The notes below the pieces were generated by a model. The model was not told the origin of the DNA, did not search any database, and saw only the letters and a list, made by a program, of their open reading frames with translations. Below are positions 27,299-35,903 of a DNA stretch of 64,000 nucleotides, one piece after another. Every line of letters begins with the position of its first letter. The first letter of the stretch is position 1. Origin of the DNA: an uncultured Prevotellaceae bacterium (GTDB lineage Bacteria; Bacteroidota; Bacteroidia; Bacteroidales; Bacteroidaceae); assembly GCA_937877625.1 (NCBI GenBank), contig CALFJG010000007.1:8549-72548 (forward strand), given 5' to 3'. The position numbers and the translations under genes are program-made.

Positions 27299-28546
27299 TT
27301 ATTGGCTGTTGAGCAACAGTTGTATCTCCTCAAACTCTTTGCCGAGGTTGAGGTTGAGATAGATTTTATAGAGCAGCGGAGCCCATCGCTCATGCTCTTC
27401 GGGGGCTAAGGTGCGGAAGCGTTCCATATAGCCACGCGCTTGGGTGTAGAACTCTGTCTGACGTTGCTTGGCCGAGGTATAAAGAGGCGAGCGTGTCTGA
27501 CGTGGGAGTACCACTTTTTCGGCCTGGTCGACGCTGTTATACCCGAGGATATAATAGCCCTCGGTAGCGGTGGTATCTACGGCGATGAGGCGTTCGGCGG
27601 CAATCACGCTCTCGTCTAAGCGTCCCAACTTAAAGAGCGACAGGGCGCGGCACTGTAGGTAATAGCGGTTTAACGGGTCGCGCGAGAGGAGTGTGTCGGC
27701 CAGGGCGATAGCCGCCTCATAGTCGCCGTTGTCGCTGTAGCGGTTGGCTAATATGGCAAAGTAGTCTAAACGGCTGGGCTGCTCGCAGAGACCTTGTTCC
27801 ACCAGGGCATAATAGGCCACGGTGTCGCTACGCCCTCGGGCGGCGGTGATGAGCATATCCAATACCTGGTTGTGGAGTACGCTGTCGGAGAGCAACACGT
27901 CGGCACGCTGCGGCATCTCGCCAAACTCTCCGAGTTCGTACATAGAACGGAAGTCAAGGTAGATGTCGTCAAAATAGCCTTTCTGTTGCACGAGCGTGCT
28001 GTCGGGGCCGTAGGCGGGATGGAGCGGGAGGTTGAAACGTAGGTTGAAGTACTTCCGTGCGAGTTTATACTGCCGTTTGGCGTAGTGGAAACGTGCTGCC
28101 GCGCTGAGGTTAGGATAGGAGCGCAGGAGTATGGCGCGGTGCTGATGTCGATATACCGTGGCTCTCGCTCCTTTACTATTTAAGGTATCTGCGCTATTGG
28201 CTTGCAGGAGTCGTTGCTCGGCGGTGTCGCAGCGGAGGACAAACTGGCAGAGGTCGTAGTGGGCGGAAAAGAACTGCGCGGTGTCTATCTGCTGTTTCAG
28301 ATAGAGTTTCTCGTTGAATGTCTCGCATATCAACATCTCTGCCTCCACGCCGTAGGCATAGAGACGGGGGTCGCGGTTATAGGCGGTGTCGGCAAGTAGC
28401 TTGTTGACCGTCGCCAAGGCATCCGCTCCCTTCTTGGCTTTGAGAGCGGTGCGTATGGGCTTATAGGCTTTCTTGGCGGAAAGCGGTTTCTGCCCCGCTG
28501 CGGCGAGGCAGGAAAGCATAAGGAGGAGCGTTAGATATCTTCGCAA
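27299..28546 (-). CDS. Exported TPR-type protein, TTG start
   Basis: 415 residues with a signal peptide (MRRYLTLLLMLSCLAAAGQ). The start is a TTG at 28546; the next ATG lies inside the signal peptide and would destroy it. The mature protein is all-helical with tetratricopeptide-like units, best seen around residues 245-320 (YSDNGDYEAAIALADTLLSR, LFKLGRLDESVIAAERLIAV). It probably acts as a periplasmic interaction scaffold; the partner is unknown. It heads the dcp operon. Confidence 0.6.
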   Translation of the reverse strand: MRRYLTLLLMLSCLAAAGQKPLSAKKAYKPIRTALKAKKGADALATVNKLLADTAYNRDPRLYAYGVEAEMLICETFNEKLYLKQQIDTAQFFSAHYDLCQFVLRCDTAEQRLLQANSADTLNSKGARATVYRHQHRAILLRSYPNLSAAARFHYAKRQYKLARKYFNLRFNLPLHPAYGPDSTLVQQKGYFDDIYLDFRSMYELGEFGEMPQRADVLLSDSVLHNQVLDMLITAARGRSDTVAYYALVEQGLCEQPSRLDYFAILANRYSDNGDYEAAIALADTLLSRDPLNRYYLQCRALSLFKLGRLDESVIAAERLIAVDTTATEGYYILGYNSVDQAEKVVLPRQTRSPLYTSAKQRQTEFYTQARGYMERFRTLAPEEHERWAPLLYKIYLNLNLGKEFEEIQLLLNSQ

Positions 28547-28584
28547 ATCGGGGAAGGGTAAAGGGTGGAGCGTTCAAATTGCAA

Positions 28585-28647
28585 AAGTTTTTCAATGCAT
28601 AAGTATGTGCCGTTGTGTGCCTCAAGAACTTACGCATTGAAAAACTT
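28585..28647 (-). terminator. Long hairpin terminator after the gyrA-TPR operon
   Basis: Arms 28585-28604 and 28628-28647 form a 20-bp stem with a single A/G difference (a G-U pair in one orientation) and a 23-nt loop. On the minus strand the hairpin follows the TPR stop codon by about 20 bp and continues TTTTGC. This is the end of the gyrA-TPR transcript. Confidence 0.75.
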
Positions 28648-28667
28648 CAACGTATCTTTCAGCGTTA

Positions 28668-29966
28668 CTATTCGAGCAGTTTGCCTATCTCGTCGTACTT
28701 TTTCTGGTACTCGTCGGCTGCGTCTTTGTTGTCAAGGTTTTCGTAAACAATACGCATGTGGTTGTACACACGTTGCAAGCGACGCGCCCAGAGGTCGGGC
28801 TGGTCGGGGGCGGACTCACGCGCTTTCTCTAAGTAGTCGCACGCCTGCTGATAGATGCCCTGAATGGTGCGTGTCTCAGCCATAAAAGCGTCTTTGGTGT
28901 CGTTGTTGTAATAGCCGCGATTGAAGTGGTCGAACTCGTGGTTGTCGGTGCGGTCTGCTATCTCGTTGTAGAACGTTGTACCCATGTTGATATAGGCAAG
29001 CGTGTAGGTGGGGTCGAGTTCTATGCTCTTACGATACGAGGTGCGTGCGGCTTCGATGTCGTTGAGCATGTCGCTCTCCACACAGCCTTTCATAAACCAG
29101 GCCTTGGCATTGTTGGGATATTTTGCCACGAGGTCGTTGACCATAGCCACGGCTTTGTCTTTCTGTTGTGTGGCGGAGTAATGAGCGATTAGCTCGTTGA
29201 AGAAGCCTTCCTCGCCCTCGATGGTAGCGGCATCAATAAGTGTCTGTTCCCACTTGGCGCTGTCGCCCTGAGCGAGGTATGCGCCTGCCAGTGCCACGTA
29301 GATGTCGTGGTTGTTGTAGTGGTCCTGCAATGCTGCGGGGGCGTTAGCATAAAGACCCGCCCAGTTCTTTCCCTCGTAATAGAGCATACAGAGGTTGTAG
29401 CGCGTCTGTGCATAATTGCTGTGGTTCGCCTGCAAGAGGGAGTCGCGAACGGCCTCGCTGAAAGCGGGGTTTTGCGGATAGTCCACGTATTTCTGGAAAT
29501 ACTCTAAGGCTTTGTCTTTGTTGCCATTGGCATAGCAGAACATCGCGCTGTAGTTGTAGAAATCGACCATAGCGAGGAGGCGGTTTTGCGTGTCTTGCGC
29601 CACGTTCTTATCAAACTTCACGGGTTTGCCCTTGGCATCTACGCCTTGTGTGGCCTGAAAGCTCTTGGTGTAGTAGCCCACGGCGCGATCAACGCCGGTG
29701 CAGAACGTGAGCGTGTCGAACGGCATATTCTGCGAAGCCTTTATCAGTTCGGGCGAGAAGTTCATTATCTGCACCTGGCCGGCTTTGTTATAGATTTCCT
29801 GGAACTTGGTGGTCTTGGGGTTTTCCAACGCTTGGTCGCACAGCGCGGCGGCCTCGCCGAGTTGCCCTTTCTCTATTAGCTCGTCGATTTTGTAGAGCGC
29901 GGAGTTTTGTGCGCTGGCAGCAAGGGTCACGAAAGCCAGTGCCAGCAGGGAGAGTGTCTTTTTCAT
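28668..29966 (-). CDS. Exported TPR protein downstream of gyrA
   Basis: 432 residues with signal peptide MKKTLSLLALAFVTLAASAQ. Repeated TPR helices are clear: IDELIEKGQLGEAAALCDQAL (about 27), FCYANGNKDKALEYFQKYVD (about 145), LVAKYPNNAKAWFMKG and ARTSYRKSIELDPTYTLAYINMG (about 300). It lies 28 bp behind gyrA and shares its transcript, an arrangement that recurs in Bacteroidales although no functional link to gyrase is known. Likely periplasmic. Confidence 0.75.
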   Translation of the reverse strand: MKKTLSLLALAFVTLAASAQNSALYKIDELIEKGQLGEAAALCDQALENPKTTKFQEIYNKAGQVQIMNFSPELIKASQNMPFDTLTFCTGVDRAVGYYTKSFQATQGVDAKGKPVKFDKNVAQDTQNRLLAMVDFYNYSAMFCYANGNKDKALEYFQKYVDYPQNPAFSEAVRDSLLQANHSNYAQTRYNLCMLYYEGKNWAGLYANAPAALQDHYNNHDIYVALAGAYLAQGDSAKWEQTLIDAATIEGEEGFFNELIAHYSATQQKDKAVAMVNDLVAKYPNNAKAWFMKGCVESDMLNDIEAARTSYRKSIELDPTYTLAYINMGTTFYNEIADRTDNHEFDHFNRGYYNNDTKDAFMAETRTIQGIYQQACDYLEKARESAPDQPDLWARRLQRVYNHMRIVYENLDNKDAADEYQKKYDEIGKLLE

Positions 29967-29994
29967 AGTGGTTAGGATTTACATTGTTTGCTAC

Positions 29995-32562
29995 TTACGC
30001 CTGAGCGTCGTCGGGGAAGAGTGTGGGTTCTTGGAAACTACCGTCGGCGGGTTGTGGTGTGTCGCTGGCGGGGAGTTCTGCGGACGGAGCGTATTCGGTG
30101 TCTTCCTCGGGTTCTTCTTCACGCCCGACGGGACACACGCTGCTGATACTGTCGCCGCGCTTTTCGAGGTTGATGACGCGCACGCCCTGTGTGTTGCGCC
30201 CCGACACACGGATGTCGTCGACGTGCATACGCAGTGCTATGCCGCTCTTGTTGATAATCATAAGGTCTATCTCGTCTATCACCACGCGTATAGACACTAC
30301 CTTGCCCGTGCGCTCGGTGACACGGAGGGTGATAACGCCCTTGCCGCCACGGTGGGTGACGCGATAGTCCTCCACGCTGCTACGCTTGCCGTAGCCGTGC
30401 TCGCTGACGATAAGGATGGTTTCGCGCTCGGGATGGTTGACGGCTATCATACCTACTATGGCGTCCTCGCCGTCGTCGTCAAGACGCATAGCGCGTACGC
30501 CGGTGCTCACACGTCCCATATTGCGTACCTGGCTCTCGTGGAAACGTATGGCGCGGCCATTGCGGTTGGCCAGCACGAGTTCGTTATCGCCGTTGGTTAG
30601 GATAACACTTACCACCTCGTCGTCGGGTCGTATGTTGATGGCACGAATGCCGTTAGCGCGCGGACGGGCGTAGTTGGTTAGACACGTCTTTTTCACCAGC
30701 CCGAGCTTCGTGGCGAAACATACGTAGTGCGTCTGGCAGAAGTCGGGGTCGGAGAGCTTGCGTATCTGCAAGCAGGCACTGATGCTGTCGCCGGGTTCTA
30801 TTTGCAGCACGTTTTGTATGGCGCGTCCCTTGGAGGTCTTGTTGCCCTCGGGTATGTCGTACACCTTGAGCCAGTAGCAACGCCCGCGCGACGTGAAGAA
30901 GAGCATCGTGTTGTGCATCGTGGCGTGGTAGAGATGTTCTATGAAATCGCCGTCGCGCGACGAGCTGCCACGGCTGCCCATCCCGCCGCGTGCCTGCTGA
31001 CGGTACTCGGAGAGCGGGGTGCGCTTGATGTAGCCGAGGTGGGAAAGGGTTATCACCACTTCGTCGTCGGCATAGAAATCTTCGGGGTTGAACTCTTCAG
31101 CACTGAGCATTATCTCGCTGCGGCGCGCATCGCCGTATTTTTCTTTCACCTCTAAGAGGTCGTCTTTCATCACTTGGCGGCAGACGTTCTCGTCGGAGAG
31201 GATGCTGTTGTAGAAGGCTATCTTCTGCTCGAGCTCTTCGTATTCCTGATGTAGTTTCTCCTGTTGCAGCCCGGTGAGTTGCGCCAAGCGCATATCTACG
31301 ATGGCTTTGGCCTGCACCTCGTCGAAGCCGAAACGCTCCATCAGGCGTTCCTGTGCTTCCTGGGGCGTGCGCGAGGAGCGTATGATGCGCACCACCTCGT
31401 CGATGTTGTCGCTCGCGATGATCAGAGCGTCGAGAATGTGGGCGCGCTCCTGTGCTTTTCGGAGGTCGTATTTTGTGCGTCGTATGGTAACCTCATGGCG
31501 GTGCTCCACAAAGTTGGCTATGCAGTCGCGCAGCGTCAGGAGTTTGGGACGACCGTGTACCAGTGCTATGCAGTTCACGCTGAAACTGGTTTGCAGGGCT
31601 GTCATCTTGAAGAGGCGGTTGAGCACCACGCCGGAGTTGGCATCGCGCTTCACGTCAACCACGATACGCAAACCCTCGCGGTCGCTCTCGTCGTTGATGT
31701 TGGAAATGCCGTCGATCTTCTTTTCTCCCACGAGGGTGGCGACGTGTTTGATTAGCTCGGCCTTGTTTACGCCGTAGGGTATCTCGGTGACAATGATTTT
31801 GTCGTGCGTCGGGGTGTTTTCTATCTCGGTCTTGGCTCTCAGGACGATGCGTCCGCGCCCCGTCTCGTAGGCATCGCGCACACCCTGCATACCCATAATG
31901 TAGGCCCCGGTGGGGAAGTCGGGGGCTTTGACGTACTGCATCAGCCCGGCCACGTCAATCGCGGGATTGTCGATATACGCCACGCAGCCGTCAATAACCT
32001 CTGAAAGGTTGTGGGTGGGTATGTTGGTGGCCATTCCGACGGCTATGCCGCTGGCTCCGTTGACCAACAGGTTGGGTATGCGCGTCGGCATCACGGTGGG
32101 CTCGGTGAGTGTGTCGTCGAAGTTGTTTTGCATATCGACGGTCTCCTTTTCAATGTCTTGCATCATTGCTTCGCCGAGCAACGAGAGGCGTGCCTCGGTG
32201 TAACGCATCGCTGCGGCACTGTCGCCATCCATAGAGCCGAAGTTGCCTTGTCCGTCAACGAGCGTGTAGCGCATATTCCAATCCTGCGCCATACGCACCA
32301 GTGCGCCGTAAACACTGCTATCGCCGTGCGGGTGGTACTTACCGAGCACCTCTCCGACGATACGTGCACTCTTTTTCGTGGGTTTGTCGTGTGTGTTTCC
32401 GATTTGGTCCATTCCGTAGAGTATGCGGCGATGAACGGGCTTGAAGCCGTCGCGCACATCGGGCAAGGCGCGTGCCACTATTACGGACATAGAGTAGTCA
32501 ATATACGAAGAACGCATTTCCTCCTCGATATTGACGTTGATAATTCTGTCGTCTAAAGCCAT
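29995..32562 (-). CDS. gyrA: DNA gyrase subunit A
   Basis: Type II topoisomerase subunit that breaks and rejoins DNA, 855 residues. The quinolone-resistance region reads KYHPHGDSSVYGALVRMAQ: Ser is kept at the E. coli position 83 equivalent, and Gly is at the 87 equivalent, where E. coli has Asp. The catalytic Tyr lies in AAMRYTEARLS (about residue 119). The C-terminal beta-pinwheel has repeated IRAINI, VRAMRL and VRVINL blades and a GyrA-box-like THRGGKG (about 737). The acidic tail after about residue 820 is Glu/Pro/Asp-rich. A TACTTTTG promoter element precedes it. Confidence 0.96.
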   Translation of the reverse strand: MALDDRIINVNIEEEMRSSYIDYSMSVIVARALPDVRDGFKPVHRRILYGMDQIGNTHDKPTKKSARIVGEVLGKYHPHGDSSVYGALVRMAQDWNMRYTLVDGQGNFGSMDGDSAAAMRYTEARLSLLGEAMMQDIEKETVDMQNNFDDTLTEPTVMPTRIPNLLVNGASGIAVGMATNIPTHNLSEVIDGCVAYIDNPAIDVAGLMQYVKAPDFPTGAYIMGMQGVRDAYETGRGRIVLRAKTEIENTPTHDKIIVTEIPYGVNKAELIKHVATLVGEKKIDGISNINDESDREGLRIVVDVKRDANSGVVLNRLFKMTALQTSFSVNCIALVHGRPKLLTLRDCIANFVEHRHEVTIRRTKYDLRKAQERAHILDALIIASDNIDEVVRIIRSSRTPQEAQERLMERFGFDEVQAKAIVDMRLAQLTGLQQEKLHQEYEELEQKIAFYNSILSDENVCRQVMKDDLLEVKEKYGDARRSEIMLSAEEFNPEDFYADDEVVITLSHLGYIKRTPLSEYRQQARGGMGSRGSSSRDGDFIEHLYHATMHNTMLFFTSRGRCYWLKVYDIPEGNKTSKGRAIQNVLQIEPGDSISACLQIRKLSDPDFCQTHYVCFATKLGLVKKTCLTNYARPRANGIRAINIRPDDEVVSVILTNGDNELVLANRNGRAIRFHESQVRNMGRVSTGVRAMRLDDDGEDAIVGMIAVNHPERETILIVSEHGYGKRSSVEDYRVTHRGGKGVITLRVTERTGKVVSIRVVIDEIDLMIINKSGIALRMHVDDIRVSGRNTQGVRVINLEKRGDSISSVCPVGREEEPEEDTEYAPSAELPASDTPQPADGSFQEPTLFPDDAQA

Positions 32563-32614
32563 TATGTTAGGATTAGTTTTGCTATTGGTCGGGATAGTGT
32601 CGCTGAAAAGCGCA

Positions 32615-32622
32615 CAAAAGTA
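32615..32622 (-). promoter_or_regulatory. -7 promoter element of gyrA
   Basis: The minus strand reads TACTTTTG, matching TAnnTTTG, 53 bp before the gyrA ATG. No good -33 TTTG. Confidence 0.5.
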
Positions 32623-32790
32623 CGAAATAAAACTGAATTAGAACCGTTTTTCAGCCGCTATGTTTTGGAAATAAGGGGTTTTGCAATGATTTTTAAGCAT
32701 TTTTGTCGGAATTAAATGTCGGTTAAGAATTGACTATGTGGGATGAATTCCTCGCTCTTCCCCACCCTTTTTCTACATAGTCCGAGAAAG

Positions 32791-32874
32791 AATTCAAAGT
32801 GTGACTATACTTATAAAAATATAGTTTATGTTTATAAAAATATAGCCTATATTTTTTAGAATATAGGCTATATT
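32791..32874. repeat. Palindromic element, copy 2
   Basis: Begins GAATTCAAAGTGTGACTATA, the same 20 bases that flank and end copy 1 at 4943-4924 in the opposite orientation. It continues with AT-rich TATAAAAATATAG units and ends in a perfect 15-bp inverted repeat (32839-32853 and 32860-32874, AATATAGCCTATATT) with a 6-nt loop. Confidence 0.8.
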
Positions 32875-32880
32875 TGAATA

Positions 32881-32976
32881 ATTGCTCGGACTATGTAGGA
32901 AATTGGTCGGACTATGTAGGAAATTGCTCGGACTATGTAGGAAATTGCTCGGACTATGTAGGAAATTGCTCGGACT
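32881..32976. repeat. 21-bp direct tandem repeat, 4.6 copies
   Basis: Units of ATTGCTCGGACTATGTAGGAA start at 32881, 32902, 32923 and 32944, with a 12-bp partial at 32965. Unit 2 has a single C-to-G change. The array's core CTCGGACTATGTAG is present in reverse complement at 32773-32786, so the array could pair with that copy. No spacers, hence not CRISPR. Confidence 0.93.
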
Positions 32977-33047
32977 TGGTGATTTATTTTTACGGAGGCG
33001 ATTTTTCCGGGTGGCTTTGGGGATGTTATGTTGTGGGTTTATGTTTT

Positions 33048-34316
33048 TCAGCGTTGCGGTTCTGTCAGCCTTTGTCCGCAGCAATAGCGCGCGGCGATGT
33101 GACGGTCGTCGCCTATATAGACAAATCGCTCGAGACGTTGGAGCGGTGTGTAGCTGTTGTCGATGAGTAGTTCGCTGTCGTCAATGACTAAGGCATCGAA
33201 GTCGTAGCCCGGCTCGAAGCTGCCCACGTTGCCGAAGAATTGTCCGGCTGACTTTGTGGCCATCCAGAATGCCTCGGCGAGGGTGAGCGGTCGGCACGTC
33301 TTGTCGCGCTGATAGTGCATTTTGCTTACCTGAATGGCATAGACCATCATACGGAAGAGGCTAAAATCGTGTCCTGCGCTGACGTCGCTACCAAGGGCCA
33401 CGTTGATGCCTTTCTGGAGCATGCGGCGCACGGGTGCGAGGCCGGAGGCTACGTTAAAGTTCGACGTGGGGCAATGTGCCACCATCACGCCACACTGTCG
33501 CAGCAGTTCGAGTTCTTCGTCGTTGCTCCACACGCAGTGGGCCATAATGGTAGGTGTTTGTCCGAGCAGTCCGTAGCGGCGATAGGCATCGGCATAGCAA
33601 AGGCTCTCGGGCTCGAGTTGGCGAACGAGGGCTATCTCGGAAAGATTTTCCGAGAGATGCGACTGTACGGGCAGGTTGTAGCGGCGTGCCATTTCTCCGC
33701 AGGCGTGCAGGAGTTGGGGCGTGCAGGATGGTATGAAGCGTGGGGTAACGATGGGGCGCACGCGTGAGGCGTCGTGGCCGTACTGGCGCATCAGTTCTTC
33801 GTGTGCCGCGAGGGCCTCGCCGGGTGTTTCCTGTAGGTCGTCGGGGCAACGGCTGTCCATATTCACTTTTCCCACATACGCTGCCATCCCGGCCTCGTCG
33901 AGGAGACGCATCAGCAGGAGCGTACTGTGCAGGTGTACGGAGGCGAAAGCCACTACGCGCATTGTGCCGTGTCGCCACAGGGTGTGGACAAAGTGGCGAT
34001 ACATACGCTCGGCATACGACGTGTCGACGTATTTCTGCTCCTCGGGAAAGGTGTAGTGTTGCAGCCACGGCAAAAGCTCCTGATCCATAGCAATGCCCTG
34101 GTTGCGTATTTGCGAGGCGTGAACGTGCATATCGTTCATCGCGGGGATGAGGAGGCTATTGCCGAGGTCGGTAACGGGGCTGTGCTGATATTCTTCGGGC
34201 AGGGTTTGATACACGCCCTCCACCTTACCGCCGGCGACTACGATATATCCGCTTTCTACCACCTGGAAACGTGTGCTCTCGGGCGTAAAGATGATATTGG
34301 CGCGTAAAATTTGCAT
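33048..34316 (-). CDS. guaD: Guanine deaminase-like amidohydrolase
   Basis: 422-residue metal-dependent amidohydrolase converting guanine to xanthine and ammonia. Metal and substrate motifs are PAMNDMHVHASQ (about 58-69), PRFIPSCTPQLL (about 200), VQSHLSEN (about 227), MAHCVWSNDEELELL (about 268), VAHCPTSN (about 290) and GSDVSAGHDFSL (about 318). The SCT and SAGHD features favour guanine deaminase over other amidohydrolases. It lies 29 bp downstream of the DUF4270 gene, so it may share its transcript. No purine-permease gene is nearby. Confidence 0.85.
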   Translation of the reverse strand: MQILRANIIFTPESTRFQVVESGYIVVAGGKVEGVYQTLPEEYQHSPVTDLGNSLLIPAMNDMHVHASQIRNQGIAMDQELLPWLQHYTFPEEQKYVDTSYAERMYRHFVHTLWRHGTMRVVAFASVHLHSTLLLMRLLDEAGMAAYVGKVNMDSRCPDDLQETPGEALAAHEELMRQYGHDASRVRPIVTPRFIPSCTPQLLHACGEMARRYNLPVQSHLSENLSEIALVRQLEPESLCYADAYRRYGLLGQTPTIMAHCVWSNDEELELLRQCGVMVAHCPTSNFNVASGLAPVRRMLQKGINVALGSDVSAGHDFSLFRMMVYAIQVSKMHYQRDKTCRPLTLAEAFWMATKSAGQFFGNVGSFEPGYDFDALVIDDSELLIDNSYTPLQRLERFVYIGDDRHIAARYCCGQRLTEPQR

Positions 34317-34345
34317 CGGGTCGGCGGGAGGGGTAATGGCGTCGG

Positions 34346-35818
34346 CTACTCAAAGTGGCTATATACGCAGCGCAATAGCGGTGCGCCGTCGCCCGTGCCG
34401 CCGCTAAGCAAAACGGCGCTGAGGCTCAAGGCACTGCGCAGACGCGTAAGCACCTTATTGGTAGAGTAGTACTGTGAGACGGTGGTATATTCGGCATCGA
34501 CGGGTACGATGGCCACGCTGTTCCATTCGGGGTGGGCGGCATCATAGGCGGCGAGTTTGTCGGTGCGCTCGGCGGGGGTGTCGGTATCGACGATGCCGGC
34601 GCCCGTCTCGCGTTTGTTTTGAAGGTATTTCACTAAGCGCGCTATGTTGCTGAAGCTATAGGCTCCGTTGTCGTAGGTGGCCATAAACGACGATACTTCA
34701 TCGGGCAATTTGCCGTTTTCGAAGAATGTGGTTCTGTCGGCGACGGGTAGGAGCAGAATGGTGGTGGGCGGTTGCAGGATGTTTTGCAGTGCGCCATCGC
34801 CGTCGAGGTTGTAGCAGCTGAGAATAAGCTGTGCGCTATTGAGGGAGTCGGTGGCGTGCTCGCCGCCGAGGATATCGTCGATGGGCAGAACGGCGGTGGT
34901 GTGGACACCGGCGGGTGCCACCAGGGCGGTATAGGGGTTGGCCGCTGTGAGGAGGTCGTCGGACACGTCGGTGGTGATAACGGTGTTTTGCAACACCTCC
35001 TCGGTGGCGGACAAACGGGTCATTCCGACGAGCGTGGTGTCGTTGCCGGCGGTGGTGAGGGAATGGTAAGAGTAATAAACGTCGAGCGTGCTAAATTCTA
35101 CGTTGAGCATACTGCCCACGCCGCCTGTGTGCTCTACGTAGAGGCCTGGACAGACGTTGTGAATGAAGTTGTAGGACGACGTAAAGTAACTGGGATTGTC
35201 GTAGTACGCGCGCAGTATGCCGGCGCCGTATTCGCTGGGGAGGCGGAGGGTTACGACACGGTAGTAGTTGGAGGAGACGGTGCTATTGGCATTTGCCGGG
35301 TCGACGATGCTATATGCGGTGCGTATGTCGAGGCGTGATGTCTCGTCGAGGTAGTCGGCGGGGTTGATGTCGCTGTAGTAGGTAGTGCCTTCCTCCATTA
35401 TATTTGTTCGGCTGAGTTCTCTGATACGCACGTTAATGGGTGCGAGCGAGTCGCCGAAGTAGGTGGTGAAGTACATACGCAGCTGGCACGAGTCGCAGAC
35501 TGGCAGCCCGTCGTCGTCGCTGACTACGTCGGCGGCCTCGGGCTGTGCGTAGTCTTCTATCGGGCGAAACTGTGCCAGGAAGCTGCTGCGTGTACGTGTG
35601 CCGAGGGCGGGATTGACAACACAACCCAAGTAGCAACGCGAGGTGTTGACGTAGATGCTACCCGTGGGGGCGCTCTGTGTGGGAACGCTGAATATGGCGG
35701 TGCTTGTGGTGACATTGTCGCCTTGCGGCATCACTTCAAAGCCTGCACTGTCGGTAGTGTCGTCGCAGGCGGAAAGGGCGAGGAGCAGGAATGCTGCGGC
35801 GGAGAGAAGTTTCTTCAT
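34346..35818 (-). CDS. DUF4270-type lipoprotein
   Basis: 490 residues. The lipobox LSAC gives a lipidated Cys near residue 17, and this sets the start at 35818; a longer frame crosses the promoter. The mature part is beta-rich with many Thr, Ser and Tyr, and resembles the DUF4270 family of Bacteroidota lipoproteins of unknown function. It follows the half-size GT5 gene, a pairing I recognise from other Bacteroidales. Each has a promoter block nearly identical to the other. Confidence 0.72.
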   Translation of the reverse strand: MKKLLSAAAFLLLALSACDDTTDSAGFEVMPQGDNVTTSTAIFSVPTQSAPTGSIYVNTSRCYLGCVVNPALGTRTRSSFLAQFRPIEDYAQPEAADVVSDDDGLPVCDSCQLRMYFTTYFGDSLAPINVRIRELSRTNIMEEGTTYYSDINPADYLDETSRLDIRTAYSIVDPANANSTVSSNYYRVVTLRLPSEYGAGILRAYYDNPSYFTSSYNFIHNVCPGLYVEHTGGVGSMLNVEFSTLDVYYSYHSLTTAGNDTTLVGMTRLSATEEVLQNTVITTDVSDDLLTAANPYTALVAPAGVHTTAVLPIDDILGGEHATDSLNSAQLILSCYNLDGDGALQNILQPPTTILLLPVADRTTFFENGKLPDEVSSFMATYDNGAYSFSNIARLVKYLQNKRETGAGIVDTDTPAERTDKLAAYDAAHPEWNSVAIVPVDAEYTTVSQYYSTNKVLTRLRSALSLSAVLLSGGTGDGAPLLRCVYSHFE

Positions 35819-35866
35819 ATCAAGGTGTGTACAAAAAAGCAACGCGTAGCCGCTCTTGGGCAAACG

Positions 35867-35899
35867 CGCTGCAAATATAGCGACTTTTGACAAAACTGA
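35867..35899 (-). promoter_or_regulatory. Promoter block of the DUF4270 gene
   Basis: The minus strand reads TATATTTG (35872-35879), a TAnnTTTG match 54 bp before the ATG. The 33-bp block 35867-35899 is identical at 31 of 33 positions to 36753-36785 before the GT5 gene. Confidence 0.6.
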
Positions 35900-35903
35900 T
35901 GCG

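Larger units (their letters stand above)
32563..33047. other. Gene-free, repeat-rich stretch between guaD and gyrA
   Basis: No gene is supported. In order: the gyrA promoter element (32615), a single inverted copy of the repeat unit core (32773-32786), the CAAAGTGTGACTATA motif (32794), an AT-rich palindrome (32839-32874), a 21-bp tandem array (32881-32976) and the end of guaD. Short frames through the array only reflect its 21-bp period. Confidence 0.75.

Noticed and set aside
32881..32976. CRISPR array
   Set aside because: Direct 21-bp repeats are head-to-tail with no spacers between them and no cas genes in the window.
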